From contig NC_081414.1 of assembly GCF_030272615.1 (NCBI RefSeq), positions 767,944,153 through 768,008,152 of the forward strand: DNA of 64,000 nt. Reading direction: 5' to 3'. The DNA is from Cryptomeria japonica (taxonomy: Eukaryota > Streptophyta > Pinopsida > Cupressales > Cupressaceae). Position 1 is the first letter of the stretch, and each line of letters opens with the position of its first letter. The notes below the pieces were generated by a model. It saw nothing but the letters and a program-made list of their open reading frames with translations. It had not been told where the DNA came from and ran no database searches. Shown here one piece after another: positions 23,358 to 35,110 of this stretch. The position numbers and the translations under genes were made by a program.

Positions 23358-25630
23358 TAAACTATTTAGCAACATGGTCCCTTTACATGTCTTTATAGTT
23401 TCTATGCACTCAACCTCTATAGTGCAGAAAGTGACAACAACTTATCACTCATTTTTTTAATTTAATAGAATATCTTCGTATAGTGAATATTGGTATTTTG
23501 GTATGGTTTTGTCATTGATGTCAACACCTGCTAAATACACCTACTTTGGAGATCCAGCAACATTCACCGGCAAACAGTAAACTATGCAAACAGTTACCGG
23601 TATATGGTTAACCGACAGGATATAATGTTCACCGGTACCTGCATTGACATGGAAGACACTTGGTAATGTCGAAGACATCATGTGGACACTTTACTTTGAA
23701 GTAATAATCATTGGTATATTCTCATTTGCATATTTTCTTTTACTGGCAAATAGGTCCAAGTTATCTAGGGTTACACCGACAGGTTTATTTTTTCCAGATC
23801 AGCATGGCATGCTATGGAGATGCTTTATTATTGTTGTAAATGCATTAAGCCAACATGTTCAATCGGTTATTGCATCGAATATTGTATTGTTTGTAAAATG
23901 TTTTTATTGTAATATCTTGTAGAGCCGACCTACTAAAATTGGTCTTAGGGTATGGTATAAATGTAAGATCAAGTGTGGAATGCGAAAAAGATCTAAGGAA
24001 GGGTATATGCGAGATCAAGCAGGGATATACACGAAGACATCATTTGAAGGTGAAGCTAGGTTTTTGTAGAAGCATATCAGCATTACACCGGTACTGAATC
24101 CAGCATATGAAGATGCTATTTTGTGCAGTTCATTCTCATTGGATTTAACCATCCAACTATAGTCAGTGTGACTCCCATTTGTGATTGAGCAGTGAGCTCT
24201 AGGCTGTTGGCCTTTCTACATGTGCAGACCCCTCTTTGTACACTTACTATCTGCAGTAGTATCATCTGATTGTGGGTAAGGTTTCCCACCATGGTTTTTC
24301 CCCCTTACAGGGTTTCCACGTACAAATATTGGTGTCATGTGTTGTGGATGACTTTGTGCTTATGTTTCATGCATTAATTCTTACCGGTACAGCAATTTTC
24401 TATTAACATTGTCTACCAGCATACTTAACTAATTTACCAGTATTAAGCATTAAGTTGGTTAATAAGTTTTTGGTTTGAATTTATTAGACAACTGATTCAC
24501 CCCCCCCCCCCCTCTCAGTTGTCTCTGGGACCTACAGTGAACAAATAACATTAGTAGTGGATCTCTTGTTAATATATCCTACTTAATTTAAATCCACAGA
24601 ATCTATGAATATTTATTAATTGTTTGTCCTTTTTAAAATCTTTGTGATAAAAAATAGATTAAGTTCAAAGGAGCCATACAAATACTTGAAACCCCTCTTA
24701 ATTGTATCTTAATGGACTCATCCAAGATTAGCCCTTCAATTACTAATAACTTTTTCAATTATTGGGGCAATGTCTAGTTTAATCCAAACCATAACATACA
24801 TCAAATCTCAACAACACTAGCATAAGGTACTTGACTCATGTCCTCTATATTGATGTTCAACTCAAACATTTCTATATAGATAACTTAGTTCCACCAAAAT
24901 AGGAATACACAAAGTTCTACAAGATTTCTTAAAGATCCTCTCCAAAAATAAGTTTGTGTACTTGATGTGGCCTAACCAAATATTTTAATTAATTTTTTCT
25001 CTTCTAATCTCCATACTAAAGACATATCTAGTCATTGCCAAGTCCTTCATCTCAAACTATGTTGAAAGCTAATATTTTTAATTATGAATTTTATCATTGT
25101 TATTACCATAAGTAAATAATTAATATAAATACAATAATAATGACTTGATCACCATTTATCTAATAAAAGAATTCGATCATCTAATTTAGATCTCCAAAAT
25201 CCCAAACCCAGTGCAAAAGAGTTAAACTTTTAGATCATACCCTAGAAGACTATTGGCGATCATGCAAAGATATTTTTAACTTACGAATCAAAGATTATTA
25301 ACCTTATTCCATGTAAGGCACTAGTTGTGCATGCAGATCTCTTCCTCTAAGCTATGAACATGAAAAATTATCTTCATGTCCATTTTCTCAATCTCAAGAT
25401 CAAAGGTTGCTTCAATAGATGATAAGAACTAAATGGACATAAGATCAGAAATTTGAGGGAAAAAATGTCAGAATAATCAATTCCTTAAATCTTAAAATAT
25501 CTCTTCGCTTTTAGTCTAGTCTTAAATTTATCAACACTACCATCATAAGTGATATTCCTTTTAAATACCCACTTAAAACTAACAACTTACAATCATTAAG
25601 AAAAGGTGTTAGTTGTGTATGTTGGAAATT
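23358..25630 (-). pseudogene. Highly degenerate Ty1/copia RT-RNase H, split by a solo LTR
   Basis: Too broken to leave long frames, but recognisable on the minus strand. KWVFKRNITYDGSVDKF is near 25590, followed by GIDYSDIFS and FDLEIEKMD (RT, about 25600-25300). About 24950-24600 resembles the RT-RNase H connection (YVMVWIKLDIAP, GFKYLYGSFELNLFF), then INKRSTTNV meets the solo LTR. Beyond it, CTIEVECIETIKTCKG (about 23430-23380) matches the RNase H Glu region. Multiple frameshifts and stops. It is the oldest layer here, cut at its far end by the LTR ending near 23357. Confidence 0.72.
23488..24536 (+). repeat. Solo LTR (copia type) inside the RNase H pseudogene
   Basis: 1049 bases flanked by the 5-base duplication GTGAA (23483-23487 and 24537-24541). 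It starts TATTGGTATTTTGG (TG now TA) and ends GGACCTACA. It shares with the copia LTRs a TCATTGATGTCAA phrase near the start, CCACCATGGTTTTTCCC near 24288 and a poly-C tract before CTCTCAG. No internal sequence remains, as expected after LTR-LTR recombination. Plus orientation is inferred from these landmarks. Confidence 0.9.
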
Positions 25631-27630
25631 GAAGCTATTTGTAAACCCTAAACAACCCAACCACTAGTCTAGATCTACAAAAATATCCAACAAACAATCA
25701 ATAGAGCTCCAAATAATTATTGGTGGTTTGTTGGCAGTTGTATGTATTTACTTGGCTTGAAGTTCATGGTTACACTTGATGTTATTGACTTTTTAGTTGT
25801 ATGAATGTAGACCTAGATGTTCTTCATTTATGAGATGGTTATCACGAGTCATGTGTGACTCAAAATCATGGTTCACTGGGAGTTGTTGGCAATGTTTTGG
25901 ATTCACCTTTGAACAGTCGATGGTGTTCTTAGTGTATAGATGTTGGAGGATATCTTGATCTTTTGTTGCACAGGGTCTTTCATATTTTTAGGTACATTGG
26001 TAGGAGATGGTGATCTTCATGATATTTGAGGGCGTGGACATCTTAGAGGACTCGTGGAGTCCTTGGTTGAGGTGTGGTTTATGCTTTCATTTGATATTCT
26101 ATCATGGTTTGTTATTATGTCATGGTTTACTCGTGATGCACATTTATTGTTTTGGTATGATACCATTATTTGATATGTTCATATGGAGCATGTTATCTCC
26201 TAAGAGGGGATGGTTAGATCATGTTGAAATTTTTATGTTCCTGATTTAGTTGTTGGATCTTTGATATTGATCTTGGTTGGTTCTATTTGTATTGAGTGTA
26301 TGGTCATTTGCTTGATACTTCATGATGGTGTTATGTTGCATTTGGAGTTTGGCCTGGATTGGTCAGTTATAGGTGCTCATGGATACATGGAGACGTAGGT
26401 GATGTTGATATTCTCTTTTGATTAGAGACATCTGTTGAGATGGCTTTTATTTCAAAAGGAAGTCTAAGGAGTATTCATCTGGTATAGACTTGAGAGGAGA
26501 TTGTTCTTAGTGTGAGTCATGATGACTTGGATATATTGATGAGCATTCTCATTCCCTACTCTTGGTCTACTTAACAGTTTACTACTTGAGAGGTATTGCA
26601 CATTCTTCCTTTTAGGTACATTATGTTTACGCTTATCTTTCATAGATATGGGTCTCAAGCTATGGAGATGTTTCATCCAGAAGGGTTCATTTTGAGAGAT
26701 GTATAACATGGTTATCTCTATGTGCATATGGTTTGATATTATGATATCATTTTGAGGATGTTAGGAGATGGTTTAGTGGGCTTATTTCCTTCATTTGGAA
26801 TGGTATTATGAGTTTGATATTCTTGTTTTTGAGAGGCTTACATCCATGTTAGCATGTCATGATACTTATGTGTGTTTGATCTAAGAGATTGAATGGGGTT
26901 TTGGGTGTTGTTATGGCCTTTTATTTGGGGTGTTTTGGAGGAGATCATACTTAACACAATGTTGCTTCTTTGAGGTGTTGATAGAAATATGGGTATGGTC
27001 TAGAAGTTGTCTCTCATATATGTGAGGATGGTGACATATTGTTGAAGAGTATGCAACTATGTGGGTTGCATATGTATATCATTGTGATTGTTCTTGGTAC
27101 TACATGTTTTGATTTACTTATCACACATTGATATGAGAAGTAATTGGTAGAATGCTTTGATCTTTATTTCAGATTTGGCATTACCCTTGCAATGGGAGAT
27201 CCTGGATACGTATGTACTTCATTGGCATGTTTTGATACAGTGATCTTGATTGTAGTTTATGGGTTGATATGATATTGGCATGAGTTTATTGATGTTCTTT
27301 ATACCTGGGAGCTATGGATGGTTGGATGTATTGGCATGTGTTGTGGATGTCATTTTCAATCATGTGGGTTTTTTATTTATTGCGACAGCTTGGAGCTTTT
27401 GTTATCACAGTGGATCTTATGTTTGTGTTCATGGGTTATTGCATCATCATCTTGGCTTCTTCCATAGGTGGCATGTTGGAGGATGAGAGGATTTGTTGCT
27501 TGAGATGGTGGTCACTTGGTTTTATTGCAGGTATCTTGATGGAGCGCGAGAGCATGGTGGAGATTAATCTGGTTACATGTATGGCTATGATAATGTATTA
27601 CATTGTTTGACCCTATGCAATGTATATAGC
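25631..27630. other. Unrecognised internal region of a probable LTR element
   Basis: About 2 kb with no motif I can assign in any frame. Small frames (26007-26249, 26464-26727 minus, 27280-27610) are not supported. It runs into a PPT/LTR start at 27631-27642, so it is probably the internal part of a decayed or non-coding element in plus orientation. Confidence 0.45.
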
Positions 27631-28477
27631 AAGTGGGAGAATGTTGGGAAATAGGCGTTGTACACCTTAAAAAATAATGCTTATAATTGTAATATTTTAT
27701 TTATAATGCGATGTTGTACATGGACCTGTAACATGTAGAGATCCTTTTGGAATATTCTTGGGGCCATTGTGATATTGTATCAATACATTGTAATATTATA
27801 TTAATATTATTTAATATTGGGGATAAATATTTAAAAAGAAAAAAATTAGTACACAATATCAAATTTGGGGTCAAGGGTTAGTTGTGAGTACATGGTTTTA
27901 CTTTATCACTAGTATTTGTGTGAGATTTCGTCTATAAAGGAATTTACACATGTTTAGTGGTTAAGGTTGGTTGGTAGTTTGGGTTGTCATTGTATTGAGC
28001 CATTTGGAGAATTGCATTTGTGGAGCTTGGCATGGGATGTGTGGATTCATGCTTGGACACATGGGAATGCATTGAATGGATTGATGGTTTGAGGGTATTC
28101 ATGGTAGCTTTGTAAGTGCTTTATGGCTAGTTAATATGATAGAGTATGAATGCTTTTGGAGGCTGGTTTTTTTCCTCATAAGAGTTTTCCTAGGGTATAT
28201 CTTGTGTTATCTTGTGGCTTGTCTATTTGATCTTTGTATAAAGGTGATTCTATAAACTTGTATGCATGCTTTTATCTCATGCGTTATGTAGGAAATAGAT
28301 TAAATGAATGTGGATTTAAAGCATTATTTCTTAAAATGTACCCTTTTGCATCATTATTACTCTTCATCCATCCTTCACCACAACCTCCTTATAAGAAAAG
28401 GCATTGTGATCGATGTCATTATTTTGAGAATCAACACACAAATTAGGCATTGTGAGGACTAAAGGCTAGTTCTCAAC
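27631..28477 (+). repeat. PPT and start of another 3' LTR
   Basis: AAGTGGGAGAA precedes TGTTGGGAAATAGG at 27642, a typical copia PPT-LTR start. A TATA-like TATAAAGG lies near 27935. The 3' end of the LTR and its partner were not found, so the right boundary given is only the next feature. Confidence 0.55.
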
Positions 28478-28860
28478 CTATTGTTGATTGGAATGCATTA
28501 AAATTTGTGGTTGTGTCATCATATTATTTCTAGCTAGGAAATCTCTTATCAAGTGACCTTCTTGTTGGCAATAAAAACAAGCATTCAATTTATTTGAATA
28601 TATTAATGATGGGTAAAACTCACATTCTAGACTAATAAGCTTCAATTTTTTAGGTACCTGATTGTTTAAGTCCATCTTCACACAATCTCTAGGATGCATC
28701 TTTAGGTTAGAAAATTTATTAGTTATTTTTGCACTACATAACCCTACTCAGCTAAGCAACTATATTCCATTTGGATATCTTGATCTAAAAGACTTTCTGG
28801 GTGAAAACTTAAAGACCATGCTTGTAGATAATAGACTTGTCTACAAATAACCAATGTTAC
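28478..28860 (-). pseudogene. Zinc-knuckle protein remnant, possibly LINE ORF1
   Basis: The 73-codon minus frame at 28478-28699 contains RDCVKMDLNNQVPKKLKL, then ACFYCQQEGHLIRDF, a CX2CX4HX4 knuckle whose last Cys is Phe. The preceding stretch (28700-28860, minus) gives LQAWSLSFHPE with in-frame stops, reminiscent of the W-P-F segment of DUF4283 proteins. That order, a DUF4283-like domain then a CCHC knuckle, is usual for plant LINE ORF1. No endonuclease or RT is visible. It could also be another Gag-like fragment. Confidence 0.45.
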
Positions 28861-30300
28861 ATATTGTAATCCTCCCTAGGCATGGTTTGCATTTTTTAAT
28901 TTGCAGAAAACATAGCCCTTTCCTTAACCCCTAGTGCTTCTATCTCTCAACCCCCATTTTCCCTATTTAATTTTTCCTATTTACACAATCTTCTTCAAAT
29001 GGCACTCCTCTTTAAAAAAAAAAGATAACTAATCTATGTTGGCATTCAACAATCCAATCCATAACATCATAAGAGAAAAAAAATTGAAGTTTTACTTGAA
29101 TTTGAACCACTCTTTCCATTTTTAAGAAAGGTTTGCTCTTCCATTTCTGAAACCTCTTTCTCTTCATTTTCTTCTACCAGTTTCTTTCCCATGGTTGCTT
29201 TGCTTCTACCCCCACCATTTCCAATTTCATCAACAATAACCTCTTCTTTATATTGATTTCCTCCTAACATTCTTGCTACATTTTTCAGCCTCATTCCTCC
29301 CTTAGAAGCGACAATAAGCAAGGATAAATTTCTTAGGGTTTGGTCATTGTGTTTCTCCTGACACTTCGCTTCCCTAATAGTGTAAGTTATCCTATGCAGA
29401 CATTTGTATGGAGGCTGATGTGAAATAGACACCTAAGAGAAAAAATAGTAAAGTAGACGGTGATGGTTCCTTTTGGTAAATTCTTGTTGGTTAAAGGTAT
29501 TGACTGAATGTGACTAAATGATGGTCTAACCCTTAGGATCGAGGATCGTCTCTATTTTTATTTTGTGACACACAGAACATAGAAAACAATGATTCTTTAA
29601 CTTGGCACATAGACCTTTCCTTCAAAACTAACTGTATTGCTAGTGAAGGGTAGTTTACCTTGAATTTGATAAATATGTACATTGGTAATTTACACAAGCT
29701 TTTGATATGTGTTTCTCCTATTGTAGGGCACCCAATCCTAAAATCCCTAACAGTAGTATCTACAAACCAAGGGATGTCTTAATGCCAAGGGCTTGGGAAT
29801 GGTTCTTTAGAAGAGGCCATGAGTTCCATAGCCCTATGTAAAATGTCATTCCAATCTCCAAGGCTTTTCCAAACTGAACATTTCACCAACCCAACTAAGG
29901 ATTTTTGCTCACAACCAAGTACGCTTAAATACGTTTGTTTTAGTAAACTTTAATTGCACCTCGGGTGGAATCTTTGAGAACAATTCAAAAAAAATAGCCT
30001 AGGGAAAGATAGGTTTTTTCCATGAATTAATTAAACATGGACGCTAGTAAGTAAGAAGGTAATATAGATATGTTTTGTCTAGGGTTGTAAAGGAAAATTT
30101 TCACTAGATAAAATTAAACAACAAATAACACTAGGGAGGAAGCTAGTAATTAATAAAGTAATATTGGAATTAAGGTCTATGGATTATATCAATTTTGAAG
30201 GCTTTTGAATTAAAATTACGTAGGAGGGTTTCATATCTAACATTTGGGATCAAATTCTGCAATCCACTTTTTGGCTCTCCTAGTCTTGATGATGGATCAT
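28861..30300. other. Unassigned decayed sequence
   Basis: A minus frame at 29067-29432 is Lys/Glu-rich and may belong to the same remnant as the zinc knuckle. About 29900-29550 (minus) shows a fragmentary coding look (WNDILHRAMELM) without a domain I can name. No supported gene. Confidence 0.35.
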
Positions 30301-30753
30301 TGTAATGTCCCCTTCTAAGTAGTAATTAGTGTAGTTGATCGTTAGCATATTCCAGAGACCCGTAGGCTAGTCGGAAGCATAAATTAGGGTTTCCTACCTC
30401 TAGGAGGATATTTTTGCATTTTCAAAGGCTTGCATGTTGGAGTTTGTCAGTTTAGGTTTTGGATTCCTTATGAGTTTTAAGAAAGCTTTGCAATGAGGGT
30501 ACATGCATAACAATTAATGAAGTTTGACAGAATTACTATTTTTAGTAAGTGGAGGTAGAAGCAACTGAGTTCTCTGGGTTTTTTTGGATTTTCTAAGAGC
30601 TTTGTGATGGTATAACATGCAAATCAATCTAAAGACCTTTCCAGGACTTACTATTTTTAGTAAGTTCGGCAGCTACTTAGAATGTGGAAAAAAACACCTT
30701 GGAAACACTTACTATTTTTAGTAGTATGCTATTTATAGTAAGTACTGTTTTTG
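30301..30753 (+). repeat. Truncated chromovirus LTR, type B
   Basis: Starts TGTAATGTCCCCTTCT and is colinear with 63517-63970. It contains the repeated palindromic motif TTACTATTTTTAGTAAG (about 30531, 30648 and 30700). It stops abruptly at GTTTTTGG and joins the middle of a TRIM-like LTR at 30754. Confidence 0.85.
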
Positions 30754-30789
30754 GCAATAATAATAACTCGGTCAAGTCGGCCTAATACC
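30754..30789 (-). repeat. TRIM-like element B: short left piece of its first LTR
   Basis: Matches 61101-61138 in TRIM-like element A. It continues at 35111 after the 4.3 kb solo LTR. The 5' part of this LTR is missing because of the deletion at 30753/30754. Confidence 0.8.
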
Positions 30790-31436
30790 TGTCATGCCCA
30801 AACTTTTGGGCACAAACGGAATAATTTTTTTTTTAAAAATACTTAACCTAGTACAACTAACTTACTGAAATAATGCAAAACTAGTTTAGTCTTAACTATG
30901 TTTGAGTGAATCTAACCACTAAGCCAATTTGGCGAAAAACCATCTAAGTTAAAAGCGGGATTATAATTCTCCAAAAGAATTAATATTATCTCTCATTAAT
31001 AAATAATTAAACTCACTTAACAAATAATCTCAAAATTAATTGATAAGGGATATTATTAATCCTCATAAAGTCCTTTTATTGCCTAAGGTCTAAATAAATT
31101 TGCCCTAGCTCTTAGATTAAATAAACCTATTAAACAAAATTTCCATTAATTAAAATGCCTCATAATTTAAAATTTAAAAAAGGGGCCAACTTGACCCTAC
31201 ATATGTCATTTTAATTCCCTGAGGATTTATCCTCCCAAAGAGTTTTTAAAACATCTTATTAAAATGCTTCTTCATACATATAATAATTGAAAGTGAATTA
31301 ATTAATTTTACCATTAGCTATTTTAAATCCATATAAATATAAAATTTAATTACATACATATATATGTGTAGATAGCTATATATCTAAGACATATATATAT
31401 ATTTATATATCTAAGCAAGTGTGAGGGAATGTAAAA

Positions 31437-31468
<32 letters not shown>

Positions 31469-31734
31469 TCAAAGATTAAAGGGGTTCTTTTTCTTTATTT
31501 ACTTTTAAAAGAACCCAAAAGGTCCATATGCTAACCCTAACCCGAAATTGGGTTGGGGTTGGATATATATTTTTTTTGAACAACCCTAAACTTTTATACT
31601 ATCCACACACATCCCTTATTTTTATAATTTAATCTTTTTTTCTTTGTGTGTTTTTCCCTAACCCAAAAATTGGGTTAGGGCTTTGTAAATGTGTATGCAA
31701 GTTTGTTTGTTTTTTGTGTGTGGTGTGTGCAGGT

Positions 31735-32045
31735 CGTGGAAGTGGAAGGCGTCGCCTATATTTTCTTTTGGGCGGGTTTTGGGCCTGCGTGGGGGCTAAG
31801 GCGCTCAAAGGCAAAGGTCGAGCGGCTTGCATGAGAGGGGGGAGCCGAGTGGCGGCCACTGCGATACCCCACAGGGAGCGGCCGCCATCCACCAACAATG
31901 GCAGCTGCCGCCCACTGCGGGTTACCACAGTGGCGGTCACCGCCGTTGGGGGTCACCGTAGTGGCGGGCTTCGCCCTGCCCACTACGGACGGCCCACAGT
32001 GAGCGACGCCCGTAAGGGTGAGGGAGACAGCCGGCAGGGTAGGGT
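31735..32045. other. GC-rich island inside the long LTR
   Basis: Sharply GC-rich in an AT-rich neighbourhood, with repeated and inverted GTGGCGG/CCACTGCGG/CCACTACGG motifs. It is CpG-dense, unlike the rest of the window. It could be an LTR promoter or R region, or captured sequence. No protein is supported. Confidence 0.7.
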
Positions 32046-32121
32046 TTCTTGGCCCTTCCCCCAGTCTGCACATTGTTAATAAATTTATTTTTTTTAATTT
32101 CTTTTTCTTTAAAATGTCTAA

Positions 32122-32123
<2 letters not shown>

Positions 32124-32162
<39 letters not shown>
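32124..32162. repeat. TA dinucleotide microsatellite
   Basis: An uninterrupted TA run of about 39 bases. A shorter TA run follows near 32218-32234. Confidence 0.97.
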
Positions 32163-32167
<5 letters not shown>

Positions 32168-35110
32168 TTTTTGAAAAATGAAGACTTCCAAAATAAGACA
32201 TTTAAATGAATAAAATGTATATATATATATATATTTTTTTTTATTTTTATTTTTTTTTTTTAATATCTCACTTAAGCAAGTTTATGAGTTTTCTCTTTTC
32301 TTTTTCAGTATTATTAAGTCTATATAATCATGCAAAAATTAGAAAAAAGATGACAGTAAGCTATAGATGAAGGTTTCTATTTTTTTTTTAATATGTTAAT
32401 ATGTATGCTTTATATTTTTTTGTTGATTAAGGCATTCTATTTATTTCTATCTTATTTTAAAATAAACATTAACAGCAAGCTCTAATCTATCTATTTTCCT
32501 TTTTAAGACTTAGATTCTAACTTTGGAAAGGGAACACTAATTAGCTTTATTTTTCTGCAACTAATAAAATGATAGAAAACAGTAATTTATAACAGCAACT
32601 ACATTAGCCTAGAAAACATGTAAATCAACTTAAAGATAGATAGCTAAACCTATTTAACACATTTAGTATTTGTATTTAGCTCAAGAGACCTATATGCATG
32701 CTATTCCCTATTTCCATAATTTTATTTGGATGAAGAATAAAAGGAACTTTAAACTTCAAAAAGAAACATGAATGCAACAACTTTATTTTTTCCCTTTTTT
32801 TTTTGAAACCATAGAACTTAATAAAACTTGTGCATTTCATTTTTTCAAAAATAACTAAGTAAAATCATGCATTTCTTTAAGCTTTTTTTTTTTAATACAA
32901 TGAAGATAGCATTACAAATGGGATTGAAACCCTACTAGCCTCTCCTTCCCATTGAATAAAAACTTAAAATAAATACATACATTTCTTTGCTTTTAGAAAA
33001 TAAATACAATAATGGCTTCTTCTTTTTTTGCTACAAAATAAATACATTTTCCATTGAAACTTTTCTGCAACTCAAAATAGCAACAAATCTCTTCATCTTT
33101 TCTTTCCCATCCCAAGCAACCTACAAATAGAATACAACTTGACCATGGAGAGCTCACCTCCCAGCCTAGGCTTATTAGAAGCCACCCTCGAGCTTGGAGA
33201 ACCAAGCACTAGACGGGTCACAAAAAAACAATCACAACAAACATAGAGCAAACACTCAACATGCATTTTCCCATCCAAGCTACACTCTCACCACAACTTG
33301 TGATGATCTTTCCATGGGTGGAAGTGGACCAAATACCATTGGGGAGATTGCAAGCATAATACAACTCAAGCCACCTCATGGCAAACCAAAATACAACAAA
33401 TACATCTCCACACCCTTATGCCCCCCAAAGGCATAAAAGCCATATCTTCTCCCCTTATGACCCCCAAATGCATACACAAGGCTATGCAACAAGGGTCACA
33501 AAGAACACCCTTGAGATCACTCTCCATAAGGAGAGCCTCTCACCCAACACTGTCATACTTCTTCCACCCCAAGACCATCCTACTCTCCCAAGAGTAGGAG
33601 GCCTTGGACACTCCCAAAACAAGAACACATACAAAGAACAAGGAAGGAAAAATTTACATCTTTCTCCTACAAAGAAAATTACATATACACATCTCCTCAT
33701 ACAAGCATTTTTTTCTTTTCAAAACAACATAAACAACATAACTAAAAAGAAGTAAAACCAACCTTAATCTGCCAAAAGGTATGATAGACTTAGTTGGGGA
33801 TGAGCAGCCCAAATCTACACAAACTCTTCACCAACCCTTCACCAAAAATCCTATCCTACAACTATTTTCAAAAATTTCATAATCTCCAACAATGGAGAGT
33901 GGGTGATTACTCACTAAGTCCCTAATCCTTGCCTAAGAAGGCCTCTCTCACACTTCCCAACCCCTTGGGTAAGGTGAGAGTTCCCATTGGTTGTTCTTCC
34001 CAACCTCTTACATGTTGCTAAAACTGGAAAGGGAAAAGGTGAGAGAGGATGGGGAAGAGAGTTTGACATCAAAAGGGAAGGTTGTCTATCCTAGGAGGAA
34101 CCTTCTAAGTTGAATTTTCGCTCACCTTGGAAAAACCACTTTTTGAGGTGACTAAACAGTCACATGGGAGTAGTCACATGTTTAAAAATACCCCTAACCC
34201 ATAGGTATACCCTTTGGACCTTTGGAAAATCCCTAAAACTGACCCTAGGAGTCCATTTGACCCCTTAGAAACCCAACTAAAGTTAACCTACGGGTCAAAC
34301 CTGAGTTGACCACTCCCAAGACTCCCTACCCAAGGCAAATTTGGGACCACACTCATGTGTTTGAATGGCTTTGGTAAAAACAAAACTCCCTCCAAGAGAC
34401 AAGTCAAAATCAATGACACTAATTAGCACATGTGTCAAGTGACACAATAAAATACAATACAAAAATCACATATGGAATTTGTCTCTTGTAGGTTTACACA
34501 ATTAAATAAAATAAATTTAACACACATGCATCATTTACTTTCACAAATAAAATACAATACAAACGGGGTGTTGTCTCTCCAAATAGACAACCCCTGGCTT
34601 AACAAACGTACATAGGTCTAGGTTTGGTTCTCCATATTATTTCCATGGTCACATGGATAATTTTCCTGCGCATCTCAATTAACACATTAGTAATACCAAA
34701 TAATCACAATTATATATATAATTAAACACATGGATTTCATTGCACAACAACACTCATACATTTGACAACAATAATTCAATATCTCATACATTCAAATTTG
34801 ATTCCACATAAGCAATTATCATAATCCTCAAAATTGAATCATTCATATAATAAGCATCCTATTTCTATCATCAAAATGAGGTCCTGCAAATCCAATAATG
34901 ACCTACATCATTTCAAAATAATTCTATTCTATCAACATATGAAGTTTCATAATCATAATGCATAAAATGAATCATCAGTATACGTCAATGCAATCCAAAT
35001 CATGGAATCATATAAGTTCTAAATCCATAATGCATAAAATAAAGCATCCATAATAGTCTCCATATGAAAATAACAGAAAATGTCAGGATGAGTCGGGGTA
35101 GGGCCTCACA

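Larger units (their letters stand above)
30790..35110 (+). repeat. 4.3 kb probable solo LTR (gypsy type)
   Basis: Starts TGTCATGCCCAAAC, ends GGGCCTCACA, and is flanked by the duplication ATACC (30785-30789 and 35111-35115). The ends resemble those of plant Tekay/Del-type gypsy LTRs (TGTCACGCCC start). I find no second copy of either end inside, no PBS and no coding region, so it is best read as one very long solo LTR. It contains an AC repeat (31437-31458), a TA repeat (32124-32162), a GC-rich island (31735-32045) and long AT-rich stretches. Frames at 31629-32079 translate the GC island and are not genes. Confidence 0.75.

Noticed and set aside
24490-24520. Poly-C tracts as assembly gaps or telomere-like sequence
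   Set aside because: The same tract before CTCTCA recurs at the equivalent place in four copia-type LTRs (5283, 11276, 24500, 52372), so it is a family feature.
31629-32079. Overlapping frames of 103-143 codons on both strands
   Set aside because: They are produced by the GC-rich island, where stops are rare in every frame. The protein sequences are Arg/Ala/Pro/Gly-rich with no recognisable domain.
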